Assembly (NCBI GenBank): GCA_021234155.1
Contig: JAJEKV010000563.1
Location: 83,037-147,036, forward strand
Reading direction: 5' to 3'
DNA length: 64,000 bases
DNA from: Isoetes taiwanensis
Lineage: Eukaryota; Streptophyta; Lycopodiopsida; Isoetales; Isoetaceae
Shown: positions 34,617 through 45,393 of the stretch, one piece after another
Numbering within the stretch: position 1 is the stretch's first letter
Layout of the letters: each line of letters starts with the position of its first letter
Notes under the pieces: generated by a model
What the model saw: the letters and a program-made list of their open reading frames with translations, nothing else
The model's database searches: none
Told to the model about the DNA's origin: nothing
Position numbers and translations under genes: made by a program

Positions 34617-35287
34617 GATGGTATTAGAGCCGTGATTTGGATTTTCGAAATCATAGCTTGACAAACCCTAACTTCGCTAGTTCGGTAGTTAGGAGAGAAT
34701 TAAGCAAGAGTGATTGTTTAAGACTTTCATGTTTGAATTGGTGCTAGGTTAAGGTAATGAATGTAATTTCTAAGGAAGTCTCTATTTTGCTGGAGGACCC
34801 AAGTTTCGAGGAGCCATAACTTTTGTAGGTAGCTCGGATGAATAAAACGGCTCCAATGGATGGGCACCTCTCAAATACCCTAGGGGGCACGTCTCCCGAG
34901 GCAAAACGGATAAGCAGACGTAGAAAAAACAAAAAGGCCGAGGTATCCGAGGGCGTTTCTTTTTCGAAAATAAAAGCAGATATAAACGCGTACGGCCCAT
35001 AACGCGTGGCGTATTTTATCTGGCCTTTGTTGAAATTTTTTTTTAAAAAAAATATTTTTAAATTTTAATAAAAAGTCAAAAGTTAAAATTTGAATTTTGA
35101 AGTGTCTTTTTGGGCGTGTGTTTCTTTTGAGCCTTTTTTAGCCATAGTCACGGACCTAAGCTCCACATCCGCCATAGCCGACCTCGGCGTCTTCCTTGCA
35201 CTGCCCTACACCCCGGGGTGCCCTCGATTACCCTTTCTGCGCCGTCCTGCTGGCGGCCTCCTTTCTCCTTTCTCCCTTTGTTGTCCC

Positions 35288-35295
35288 TATAAAAG
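35288..35295 (+). promoter_or_regulatory. TATA box upstream of ORF1 (duplicate copy)
   Basis: TATAAAAG within GTCCCTATAAAAGTACGAC, about 200 bases before the ATG at 35495 and preceded by a CT-rich tract. The counterpart in element B proper is at 42431. Confidence 0.55.
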
Positions 35296-35494
35296 TACGA
35301 CATCTTGGCTTCAAAGCCGACCGTAGATCTGAACCGAATATATATCGGTTGTTTCTTTGTCTTAGTCGAGCATCTTGGCCGAGGGAAGACCCTATGATAG
35401 ATACCATTCTTAACCTTTTTGTCAAGCACTTTGTGGGGGCGGACGGTCCCCTACCCTATCTTCCACTTCAACGCGGCTTCCTCCTCCAAGTTGA

Positions 35495-36614
35495 ATGAAG
35501 CCGGTCCAGATTACACTCTCGTGGGAGGGCCAGGTGCATGGGCCGTGGTTAAGTTTTATTCCTCGCCAGGGACCAGATGAAGACCCGTGGAGCTTAGTGG
35601 AACGGCTCGAAGGATCATGCATCGGCGGAGCTAAGACTTGCACCAAATAGCCAGTAGCTCCAAGGACCTAAGGATGGATCGCTTTTTACTATTTGGGAGG
35701 GTGGGTGTACTTACCTACCGGGAATACTTTAACCTTCCCACCTTTTCTTGGAATGAAAGCCTCAATAGTTTCATTTTTGAAAATGTCCGCCCGGTTTCAA
35801 CAATTGCCATCTAGAATCCATCCAAGAAGATATGCGCACGCGGCGACGCCGGTATCATCTTGAGATTGTCCGGCGTACTCAAGCGCGTTTTGAGAGAGAG
35901 GCTAGGGCTGAAGAACGCGAGGCGGCTCCTAAAGGAAGGCGAAGACTCCATGGCCGACAAAGTGAGCACGGCGGGGAGGAGCAACTAGGCCATCGCGGGG
36001 AGGAGCGGCAGCCAGAATTTTGATGATAGACAGCCCGGGACCTGTGGTGCGGCTCGAACGTCGAATCCCGACAAACCCCGCGTTGATGTAAACCAAGCCG
36101 CCAACCCACAGCGGCCGACCGGGCGGTCGAAGGACCGAAAAGAACCAAATCTAGACCGGTTAGGGTGGGGTGAACTACAAGACCCGATTACAACGGGGGA
36201 TGCTACGATCGCCAAGAAGACCCCTACCGAAGAGAAGGAGTTGATCGTGGGCGCTTGACAAAGCATCGTCCGGACGGGGAGGTAAATCCATTCCGCCGCT
36301 CAAAGGCGACCCTTTGCCGCGGAAGCCCCATAGGTTCAGGCCGTGCACCAGTAGCTCCGGGAGATACATGAAAGTATCGAAGACTACCGAGCCATTGATC
36401 CGTCGGCTTTCCTTCCAAATGACTTTCGTCGGAGATCGCCAGAATTCAAGACCGACTTGCGGTTTCAAGCCTTTGCGGTCCTTGCATTACAAGAGGCTAT
36501 AGAGGCATACCGATTGAGCTTTTGAGCGACGCCAACTTGTGTGCCATACATGCGAAGCGGGTTACTATTATGCCCAAGGACCTTCACTTGGCACGAAGGG
36601 CGCTCGTATTCTAG
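35495..36614 (+). pseudogene. ORF1 with histone H3-like C-terminus, duplicate copy
   Basis: Counterpart of 42646-43767, more damaged in the middle but better preserved at the end. From about 36314 the sequence gives, in shifting frames, the H3 core ([40 protein letters not shown]), and the last stretch reads [20 protein letters not shown] then ARRAL before TAG at 36612. [14 protein letters not shown] is identical to canonical H3 except for small changes, whereas the other copy has lost two residues here. The two copies together leave little doubt about H3 ancestry. Upstream is the same unrecognised N-terminal domain and a basic Arg-rich linker (35832-36020). Confidence 0.82.
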
Positions 36615-36761
36615 TTGTATAAATTTTGTAATTTATCGATGTACTAGCCCCATTTTTGGGTTTGTGAATACAAAAAAATATATATTTTGAAAAAAAAAAA
36701 TATATATGTTATTAAATAAATAATAATTTTAATAATAATTTTGGGGAAACGTGCCAAAAAG

Positions 36762-36768
36762 TATAAAA
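36762..36768 (+). promoter_or_regulatory. TATA box of the ORF2 promoter (truncated duplicate)
   Basis: TATAAAA in AAAAAGTATAAAACCCC, about 10 bases before the duplicated block ends. Counterpart at 43931. Confidence 0.5.
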
Positions 36769-36778
36769 CCCCTTTTTG

Positions 36779-36802
36779 GCACACAGAGATTATAACAAAT
36801 TC
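36779..36802. repeat. 24-bp direct repeat, right side of duplicated block
   Basis: Identical to 30931-30954. Confidence 0.9.
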
Positions 36803-37074
36803 TTTTTTTCCAATTTTCCAGTTCCGTTTCAAGCACACTTTTTTTCCCCTTTCTTACAACATTTTCGTTTTTTCTTTCCACACATCACATTTCATCCTTT
36901 ACCTCAAGCAATACACATTTTCCCACCTCGATTCTCAACACCAGAACCTGCAAGCAAGCATAAGAAGGGCAAGAAAACAAGTTAAAATGAACAAATCCAC
37001 CACTCAGTTATTATTCCCCACAGAATTCTGCCTCTTAGCCAGAGCGTCTATCCACTGGAGCTCCCTAAGCAGAG
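36803..37074. other. flank between duplicated block and LINE fragment
   Basis: CT-rich, no gene recognised. Possibly 5' part of the LINE that follows. Confidence 0.4.
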
Positions 37075-37745
37075 ACGCCTAGCCAAATTCATATGCGCCC
37101 TTAAGTGCGCTCTCTCAAATGTGGTTACTTCCACCTCTTATTGAGGGAAAGCTGAGTGCTTGGGCAGAGGAGACTGGAGTGAGAGCCAAAGGGCAGGCAG
37201 GATTTAGGCCTCAACATTCCACAATAGACTAGTTGGTAATTTTGCGTGCTATCATGGAGAATGTGAAGGGGAAGAAAAAAACGTTGTTTATGGCATTTAT
37301 AGACTATACTAAGGGCATTTGACATAGTGCCCCGCAAGAAATTATGGGACCGAATGGAGGCTTTGAATGTGCTTGAGCTAAGAACAGCTACTCAGAAATT
37401 ATATGAAAAAGTCTCAGTGGAGCTCTCAAGACCTTGGTCTGATATTTGTAAGCAATGCATAATCAGCAATATTGGGGTGAAACAAGGATGTCCCCTCTCC
37501 CCGATGCTTTTTGGTATCTCTATAGATGAACTCGAAGATTGGATTTTGTATTATGGTGGTCCAGGAGCAATTCTAGCTGAACATGTGATATCCTTATTGT
37601 TGTATGCAGATGATGTAGTCTTAATTGCAAGGACAAAGCAAGGATTGGACAAACATTTGGAAATTCTAGCTGCATTTTGTGATAAAACTGGTTTGGAGGT
37701 GAATATCTCCAAGACATAAGTTATGATGGTGGGTACGCTTGCCAA
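37075..37745 (+). mobile_element. LINE reverse transcriptase fragment
   Basis: Reads GKLSAWAEETGVRAKGQAGF and RPQHSTID (RT motif 2 region), AFIDYTKGI near the motif A position (degraded, expected DYTKAFD), then the frame 37327-37719 with GVKQGCPLSPMLFGISIDEL, the active site LLLYADDVVLIARTK and GLEVNISKT. This is a non-LTR (LINE) RT of a type different from the fragment at the left edge. Frame changes near 37230 and 37320 and the lack of endonuclease or tail show a dead fragment. Confidence 0.85.
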
Positions 37746-38054
37746 ACATGCATTTTGTTATAAAGGAAGAAGAAGAAGAAGAAGAAGAAGAGATTTTAAC
37801 GTCACGCCATAAGGCAGCGTCCTATCGGACATGTGACACTTTACAACACACCCAGATGGGTCCTGCCCCCACCACTTTACATTGCTGAAGTGGGTCCTTC
37901 CCCCACCAACTTTACATTGCATAGCCACTTTCACAACGAGGCGTTGAACCCGTGACCTTGGGTATGACAGTAGTATGAAGAGATTTTATAAAGGGCAGTA
38001 GTTGGAGACAGTGACTAGGGTTCGAAATTGGGGGGGTTCGACCCTTAAAAATCC
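37746..38054. other. spacer with (GAA)n microsatellite
   Basis: A GAA run at about 37764-37792. The remaining ~260 bases contain a short near-duplicate (GGGTCCTGCCCCCACC and GGGTCCTTCCCCCACC followed by TTTACATTGC). No gene recognised. Confidence 0.5.
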
Positions 38055-38483
38055 GGTCATTCTAAAAAAATTCCGATAGCCAAAAAATATTCCCGGCATT
38101 TTTTCAGGCTATTTTCGGAGAAATTTTTAAGGATTTTCGGGAAAATACACTATAATTTCATGTATTTCCGGCAGCCTTAAATGTAAGCAGGCATTTTTAA
38201 TGGTTGGGCCAAATTCTAATTTCGAACCCTGACAGTGACCTCTGTTAAATATTTAGGGATCATCTTTGAAAATAATTACAGGTGGAACCAATGTGTTGAG
38301 CAAAGGTCATTATCGAAGTCCCAAGTATTCTTCCAGAATCTCGGGATAGTCAGCGACAAAGGAAGATGATTCCCATGTTGCATCTTCGATAAGCAAACCC
38401 TTCCATTGGACCAAGAATGAAGGGGATAACCCTAAGAACAACGATAAGAGAAGTAAGAATACAGAATCCAACAATGTCGTATT

Positions 38484-40110
38484 TATGGGGGTCGCTCAAG
38501 TAAAAGACACCCCATTTTTACCAAACGACACTTTTAAGATCAAGGGGTCCTTAAAGGATCGGGGAGTTTATTATTCTAGTAGACTCAGGGTGTTCTCGTA
38601 ATTTTATTTCACGCACCATGGCCTCTAATGTAAGACTCCCAACCAGTCCCCACGACCAGCCACTTGATGTCCAAGTCGCAGATGGGAGTTCTCAAATCTC
38701 CTCTGATAAGGTGGAGGATATCACCTCTAGAATTCAAACTTTTTTATGCACGAGATTCTTTTTTTGTCATGGAATTGACCCATATTGATATGATTATCGG
38801 TCAAGAGTGGTTGTGGAATTATGATCCATTCATCGGCTTTTGAAGACATATTATGAAACTTGGTGGGCGGCAAAAGATATGAATTGCAAGGAGAGCGCGA
38901 TTTACCATCGACTCCATTACTCTCGGCCATTCAATTTAAGAAGTTGGTACGTAAACAACAAGCTCAATTGTTTACCTTACTTGTACATGATAAAGCATAT
39001 GAAAATGAGGAAACTAAGAAGGGTGTTGACTTTTTCATCTTTCCACATACATTTCCTCTTCATGAATTCAAGACGTTTCTAATGCAGGACAGTCTGGAGC
39101 TACCTCCACGAAGGAGTGTGGGCCATGCGATTGACATTGCTCTGAGGTCCGATCTTCTTGAGTGAGGTTATATCCGCCCAGGTCGTAGTCCTTACGGTGC
39201 ACCTGTGTTATTGCTAAAGAAAAAGGACAAGAGCATGCGGCTCTGTGTGGATTATTGTGCGCTCAACAAGATAACCATTATGAATCGATACCCGCTGCCA
39301 CGTATTGATGATCTTTTAGATCGTCTTCAAGGTAGCAAATATTTTTCTAAAATTGATTTGAAAAGCGGATATCATCAGATAAGGATAAAAGAAGGTCACA
39401 AACATAAGACGGCCTTTAGAACACACTTTGGTCACTATGAATATATGGTTATGCCTTTTGGTTTAACTAATGCTCCTGTTACATTTATGGCAGCTATGAA
39501 TGATCTATTTCGTGACCATCTTCAAAAGGGTGTTATTGTGTATCTCGATGACATTCTTGTGTATTCTAAGAGCCTAGAAGAACATGAGGAATTGGTAAAA
39601 GTTGTTTTGACCCTATTGCAAAAACATGAATATTTTATTAATCCTAAGAAAAGTTTCTTCTTTAGAGATCATATTGAATACTTGGGACATTTTATCTCTG
39701 CTTGGAATTTCGGTTGATCCACGAGAAGGTTATGGCAATCATTACATGGCCTTACCAAAGAACCAACATGATGTAAGATCCTTTCTTGGTCTTGCAAGTT
39801 TTTATCGTAAGTTTGTTAAGAATTTCTCTTTAGAAGCAACATCTTTGACTAATTTGTTGCGTAAGAATGTTCCATTTCGATGGGCTCAACAAGCTGAACG
39901 AAGCTTTATGAACCTTAAGAATGCATTAACAATGGCTCCTATTTTGACCATCGCAGATCCTCACAAGCCTTATGATGTTATGATGGATGCAAGTGATTAT
40001 GGGATCGGAGCTGTATTAATGCAAGAGGGAAAAGTTATTGCTTATGAAAGTCACAAGTTTTCTAGTGCAGAAGCTAATTATTCTGTTTATGATAAAGAAT
40101 TTCTGGCTAT
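38484..40110 (+). pseudogene. element A protease-RT-RNase H (N-terminal part)
   Basis: Same content as 31385-33009. The protease frame is broken near 38555-38570 and 38720-38860 by small indels absent from the duplicate. RT is open in 39205-39717 with KIDLKSGYHQIRI and VIVYLDDILVYS; RNase H starts in 39626-40110 with the catalytic Asp in MMDASDYGIG. Coding stops at FLAIV, where B is inserted after GCTAT (40106-40110). Confidence 0.86.
40106..40110. repeat. target-site duplication of element B, left
   Basis: GCTAT, repeated at 56239-56243. Confidence 0.88.
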
Positions 40111-41730
40111 TGTGACGTTCCAAGTATTTATACGATATAAGTATAAATATGTTGACACGTCACCAAGGATACATACGCCACATGGGGTATGGGAACCTAG
40201 GTGGTTCACTTAAAAGGAATTAAATTATAATTATTGACAATAATAACCTATAATTAAGGAACTAATATTTAAAAACCATAATTAAGCTAATTATGGTTTG
40301 GGAAAGGCATGCGTGGCCACCCTCGATTGGTTAGCATGATAATGCTAATTGGGGTCAATAGGGTGGATCACCACCCCCATATATCGACCACAACTCACCT
40401 TGAGCGGTGGGGCGCCACCCTTGTGACCCGGTGGCGCCACCTTGAGCAATTGGGCGCCACCCTTCTCACACAAGTTGAACACCAAGATCAAGAAGATGGA
40501 GATCCCCAATGACAATGGGTGCAAAAACTCTGGGTGGGTGGCTAGTGTAGTTGTGAATTCTAGGGTAAGCTTTGTTGTTGGGCACTTTTGTTTGGGTTGT
40601 TGGTCTATTCTCTCTGTGTTTACTCGTAGGAACTAACCCTTGATTGTAAAGGTAGGTTCTCTATATATTTCGATTCTGGTTCTGCTTGTAATGGATGGAT
40701 TGGTGGTTGTTAGCCTAGTGTTACTCTGGAAATGGGGGATTAAGGGGGGTAGAGACCTCAGAGGCTATTTATTGTAGTATGCTCCTAGATAGAGCCCTGT
40801 ATTATCCGTTAATTGCGGCTGTGCACAAGAGCCCAGGGTCATAGATGCTATGATGCTTGGCTTAGCACCCGGACAAGGAACGGTGGTGAAGTGGGGGGTG
40901 GGGTCTTGCCACGAACATAAAAGGCTCACGAGACTCCTACGGTGAGCTAGGCGATGGTAGGTCACGTAGAGGGCCGGGTATGGGTCTGACACTCCCTGGG
41001 TGTAGAGGTGTGACCCGTATGGGGCACCTTGCACTTTGAGTAGATTTAGGGTGAGTAAGTCGGGTACGGATGCGGGGGTCGCTGATGCGGCACGTATTCT
41101 CTAGCTCACCCATGGAACCACTTTGTGATTACGGAAGGGGCGCTTCCACGACCTGCCTCATCGGTTGGGGCTTCATGAACCACGGAGTAGGCTCGGCGGG
41201 GGTGATGCCTCGAGCCCTGCGTCTCGGGAAGGCTATAAGCGAAAGCCATAGCGTGATTTGACCCATCGCAAAGTGTGTGGGAGGGGGCGGATGGAGTGGA
41301 CAACCCTAGCCAATGTTCTATACCCGATAGCGCCATGTCAAGATTAAATGCGCTGATCTCTTGAGGCCCTGGCCGGTCGGTCGATCCTCCTTTGGAGTGC
41401 GAACAGGGGGTAGAACCATGGGTTTGGGGTGTTTTCTTAGGTTTAGATGCATATTCTTTGCCGTTGGTATTTGGATGGATATGCCACCCTTACGTGGTGG
41501 TTATTTATCGTGATTTATCTTTGTGTGCTAACCCTTGTATTCACGCTTCAGCGACGTAGGAGCCCCATTGAAGCGTGGGCGAATGACCCCTTTCCGTGTC
41601 CTTCTTTTCGGGCATCATATTATAGATGGCCCGAAATAGGCGGAGGGGCCACGCTCTGGCGAGTTGGTCGCCATGGGAGGAAAGTCCCCGTATGTATCGT
41701 CAGAGGGTCGTATATGTTCGGGGGGCGTCC
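40111..41730 (+). repeat. 5' LTR of element B
   Basis: Starts TGTGACGTTCC and ends near GGGCGTCC. It aligns with 54616-56238 and 33010-34616; AT-rich parts are identical and GC-rich parts vary by small indels. Confidence 0.88.
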
Positions 41731-41735
41731 GCGAG

Positions 41736-41748
41736 TGGTATCGAGCCG
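41736..41748 (+). promoter_or_regulatory. primer-binding site of element B (initiator tRNA-Met)
   Basis: TGGTATCGAGCC, one base short of TGGTATCAGAGCC, directly after the 5' LTR. The duplicate at 34619 has TGGTATTAGAGCC. Confidence 0.82.
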
Positions 41749-42645
41749 TGATTTCGGTTTTTCGAAATCATAGCAGCGACAAACCCTAACTTCGCTAGTT
41801 CGGTAGTTAGGAGAGAGAATTAAGCAAGAGTGATTGTTTAAGACTTTCATGTTTGAATTGGTGCTAGGTTAAGGTAATAGACTGTAATTTCTAAGGAAGT
41901 CCTTTGCACTGGAGGACCCAAGTTTCGAGGAGCCATAACTTTTTGTAGGTAGCTCGGATGAAGGCGAAAATGGCTCCAATGGATCGGGCACCTCTCAAAT
42001 ACCCTAGGGGGCACGTCTCTCGAGGCAAAAGCGGATAGCAGACGTAGAAAAAAAAACAAAAAGGGGCCGAGGTATCCAGAGGCGTTTCTTTTTCGAAAAT
42101 AAAGCAGCGTATAAACACGTCGGCCCCATGCGGTCGTGGCGTATTTTATCTGGCCTTTGTTTGAAAAAAAAAAAAAAAAAAAAAAATTTTTTTAAATTTT
42201 TAATAAAAAAGTCAAAAGTTAAAATTTGAATTTTGAAGTGTCTTTTTTAAGGCGTGTGTTTCTTTTGCGCCTTTTTTCCGCCATATAGCATGGGACCTAA
42301 GCTCCACATCCGCCATAGCCGACCTCGGCGTCTTCCTTGCACCTGCCCTACACCCCGGTGCCCTCGATTACCCGCCAGCGCCGTCCGCCTTTGGCGAGTG
42401 CCTCCTTTCTCCTTTCTCCCTTGTTGTCCCTATAAAGTACGACATCTGGCGCTTCAATTGGTGAAGTAGATCGGAAGAAGCCCGAATATATATCGGTTGT
42501 TTTCTTTGTCTTAGTCGAGCATCTTCTTTGAGGAAGACCCTATGATAGATACCATTCTTAACCTTTTTTGTCAAGCACTTTGTCGGGGGCCGGCCGAGTC
42601 CCCTACCCTATCTTCCACTTCAACGGCGCTTCCTCCTCAAGTTGA
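41749..42645 (+). other. element B leader
   Basis: Untranslated leader of ~0.9 kb with a poly(A) run (42163-42186) and a CT-rich tract before the ORF1 TATA box. No coding sequence recognised. Confidence 0.5.
42431..42437 (+). promoter_or_regulatory. TATA box upstream of element B ORF1
   Basis: TATAAAG in GTCCCTATAAAGTACGAC after a pyrimidine-rich tract, ~215 bases before the ATG at 42646. The duplicate copy has TATAAAAG. As in element C, this lies outside the LTR. Confidence 0.55.
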
Positions 42646-43767
42646 ATGGCGGTCGAGGATTACACTCTCGTGGAGCGGCCGGACCGTGCATGGGCGTGGT
42701 TAAGTTTTATTCCTCGCCCGGGACGGATGAAGACCCTGTGGAGCTTAGTGAACGAAGCTCGAGGAGGATCATGCATCTGGCGGACTAGAAGACTTGCACC
42801 AAATAGCGGGCTCCTTGGGACCTAAGGATGGATCGCTTTTACTATTTGGGAGGGTCGTGTACTTACCTACGAGGGAATACTTTAACCTTCCCACCTTTTC
42901 TTGGAATGAAAGCCTCAATAGTTTCATTTTTGAAAATGTCGCCCGGTTTTCAACGATTGCCATCTAGAATCCATCCAAGAAGATATGCGGGCGGCGGGAC
43001 CCGGTATCATCTTGAGATTGGCCGGCGTACTCAAGTGCGTTTTGGAGAGGCTAGGGCTGAAGAGCGAGGCGGCTCCTAAAGGAAGGCGAAGACTCCCATG
43101 GCCAGCAAAGTGAGCACGGCGGGGAGGAGGCGGCTAGGCCATCGGCGGGGAGGAAGCGGCGGCAGAATTTTGATGATAGGCAGCGGGACCTAGGTGCGGC
43201 TCCGAACGTCGAATCCCAGACAAACCCTGTTGATGTAAACCAAGCCGCCAACCCACGGCGACCCGGCCAGGGCGGGTAACAGGAGGACTGAAAAGAACCA
43301 AATCTAGACCGGTTAGGGGTGGGGTGAACTACAAGACCCGATTGCAACAGGATGCTACGATCGCCAAGAAGACCTCGGCTCAGAGAAGGGAGTTGATCGT
43401 GGAGCGCACAAAGCATCCTTCGACAGGAGGTAAATCCATTCCGTCGCTCAAGGCGACCCTTAAGCCGCGGAAGCCCCATAGGTTCCGACCAGGCACGGTA
43501 GCTCTTCGGGAGATACGCAAGTATCAGAAGACTACCGAGCCATTGATCCGTCGGCTTCCCTTCCAGCGACTCGTGCGGGAGATCGCTCAGGAATTCAAGA
43601 CCGACTTGCGGTTTCAAGCCTTTGCGGTCCTTGCATTACAAGAGGCTGCCGAGGCATACCTGATTGAGCTTTTGGCGGCGCCAACTTGTGTGCCATACAT
43701 GCGGCGGGTTACTATTATGCCCAAGGACCTTCACTTGGCGAAGGATCAGGGGATCTTAGATGATTAG
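42646..43767 (+). pseudogene. element B ORF1 with C-terminal histone H3 fold
   Basis: The ATG at 42646 opens MAVEDYTLVE. After a frame change an unrecognised folded domain reads KDGSLLLFGRVVYLPTREYF and NLPTFSWNESLNSFIFENVA (42825-42945), then an Arg-rich linker. From 43324 a frame of 147 codons runs to TAG/TGA at 43765: it contains [16 protein letters not shown] (compare the H3 tail ARTK...STGGK), [66 protein letters not shown], and [14 protein letters not shown]. That is nearly canonical H3 from the tail-core junction to alpha-2; alpha-3 has lost a few bases (CVPYM instead of CAIHAK, preserved in the duplicate). The K9 and K27 contexts (ARKS) are absent from the tail. Histone H3 pairs with H4 in nucleosomes; here it is encoded by a retrotransposon as part of a longer protein. 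Confidence 0.9.
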
Positions 43768-43989
43768 GCGCTCGTATTCTAGTTGTATAAATTTTGTAAT
43801 TTATCGATGTACTAGCCCCATTTTTGGGTTTGTGAATACAAAAAATATATATTTTGAAAAAAAAATATATATATATGTTATTAAATAAATAATAATTTTA
43901 ATAATAATTTTGGGGAAACGTGCCAAAAAGTATAAAACCCCTTTTTTTGGCCATTAGGGTTTCATTTTTTTCTTCTTGTTCCAGCGCCT
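43768..43989 (+). other. ORF1 3' end and ORF2 promoter region
   Basis: AT-rich stretch after the H3 stop, with TTTTGTAATTTATCG and ATATATAT runs like a plant 3' UTR/terminator, then a TATA box and the ATTAGGGTTTCAT motif common near plant transcription starts. Confidence 0.5.
43931..43937 (+). promoter_or_regulatory. TATA box upstream of element B ORF2
   Basis: TATAAAA in AAAAAGTATAAAACCCC, followed at ~20 bases by CCATTAGGGTTTCA. Suggests a separate transcript for ORF2. Confidence 0.55.
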
Positions 43990-44019
43990 TCTTCCTCCTC
44001 CTTTGCGCCTTCACTCCTC

Positions 44020-45393
44020 ATGGCTTGCCCAACCTGCGGCGGTGGTATGTAGGCGGAGAGCATTGGGACCCTGCGGTTCCCTTTGATCTTCTTCATCCCT
44101 ACACCTTCGGCCGGTAGATCTTATCTCCAACATGCGAGGCCCACCCGGACTATTACGCCTTCCTTGGGTTCTATGGAGAGGAGATTGTGCACGCATCGTT
44201 GGTAATGATGGCGATGGCGGCTTTACCTCGACTTCCACACCTTACACCCGGATGTTGGGGGTGATGATCATGCGTAGCGTCATCAAGGGCATCGGGCGGA
44301 GGGGTGACCTCCCTATTGCCACAATAGATCGGAAAAACTGTTTTGAGGCCCGATGGCAGCCATTATTATGGACCCAGTACATAGAGGATGAGGAGATCCC
44401 CTGCTTAGAGCTTTCTTCTACACCTCTACCTCGACCCGAAGATGGCGAAGTCGTCGATGGCGAGGATTTTGTGAGGTGGAAGGAGCTTGCTACTCTGAAG
44501 CTCTCTGTAGGCGAAGGCCACGAAACCACGAAGGGTTAAACCTTCTCCCTACGGTACTCTTGAATGACCAAGAGTACCTAATCTTAACGATATCATGTGG
44601 GCGTACAATGTTCTTCTTTGGGGTCCGCGCTTGAGGAAAGTAGAGGTTCTCTATGATCTTGCGGAATATTGCCAAGATGACTTCATCGACTTCACTACAC
44701 CGGTGGTGCAACCTACAGGTAGAGAGCCTATTGGCATATCGGCCCGAGGAACAAGAGCCCATTGAGACTCTTTTTGTCGCCGCCCGGTGCTTGCTAGCTG
44801 AAACCCCGACCTCAGGAAGAGCAATTTGCGGCCCGGAACCACGGTCTCTCCGCCGAGATCCGCCTCGCAAATCACTATGGGCGAGGGGATCAAGGCGAGG
44901 AAGACCTTTGGGACACCAAAAGGTCAGCCTTAGGGATGAGAGAGAAGAAGAAGAAGAAGGGAAGCTCCCCATCGACTTGGAAGGAAGGCTGAGACCTCCC
45001 CCGACCCTCAAGTTAGGGCAATGGGCAACCATATGGCCCGATTCTTTCTCTCGACTTTCCGCCAAGGAGAGGTCTTTGTTCTTCTCAAGAATTTAGGCCC
45101 ATTTTTTGAAGCTTCTTGGTGGGCTCAGAGCCATATCTACTTCAGCGGGCCATAAGAAGATTGATTATCGTGTTACCACTATTACTACGGTCCGTAGAGA
45201 TTTGGCTATAGCGGCGTTGGGAGGCGTGGCGGGCTGCACTAGCATCGCCTCCTCCTTGCGGCGGCACCTTTGGCTACTGTCTACCACGAGGCGGCGGCTC
45301 AAGCCGCCCCTCTCTGCTAGCCCAGGCGCCACTTTGATGCGTTATCGTCCACCTCCTCGGCCAATGGATGAAGATGAGGGATCCGGCTCCTAA
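44020..45393 (+). pseudogene. element B accessory ORF2, unrecognised
   Basis: The ATG at 44020 gives MACPTCGGGM and then frame changes. Readable blocks: RWYVGGEHWDPAVPFDLLHP, HPDYYAFLGFYGEEIVHASL, MRSVIKGIGRRGDLPIATID, WTQYIEDEEIPCLELSS (44100-44420), LRKVEVLYDLAEYCQDDFID (44630-44690), GEVFVLLKNLGPFFEASWWA (45070-45130) and VRRDLAIAAL (45190-45220), ending TAA at 45391. No known domain recognised. The last part resembles the end of element C ORF2 in spacing (VFxxI..LG, RR..LAI.A), so the two may be homologous. It is broken by frameshifts at GC-rich spots. Confidence 0.5.

Larger units (their letters stand above)
30955..36778 (+). repeat. 5.8-kb duplicated block (part of A plus left part of B)
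   Basis: This block repeats 38055 to about 43948, including the start of element A, the exact A/B junction, the 5' LTR of B, its leader and ORF1. The duplicate must therefore postdate insertion of B into A. It starts and stops at places unrelated to any element end and is bounded by 24-bp direct repeats, which suggests insertion of a DNA fragment at a staggered break. AT-rich parts of the two blocks are identical while GC-rich parts differ by small indels. Confidence 0.85.

Noticed and set aside
35832-36023. Arg/Glu-rich small protein as a separate gene
   Set aside because: It is the linker part of ORF1 in the duplicated block; the corresponding part in the other copy is in a different frame.
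43051-43617. 188-codon minus-strand open frame over the H3 region
   Set aside because: Antisense shadow of ORF1; its composition has no protein-like features, while the plus strand gives histone motifs.
42646-43767. A host histone H3 gene that merely lies between two elements
   Set aside because: The H3 sequence is inside a unit with matching LTRs, a primer site and a perfect target duplication, and a second element has an H3-like fold at the same position. It is also fused to a long N-terminal region unlike any host H3.
30955-43948. Two independent insertions of B into two copies of A
   Set aside because: Both blocks share the identical A/B junction and the same rearranged A start, so one is a copy of the other.
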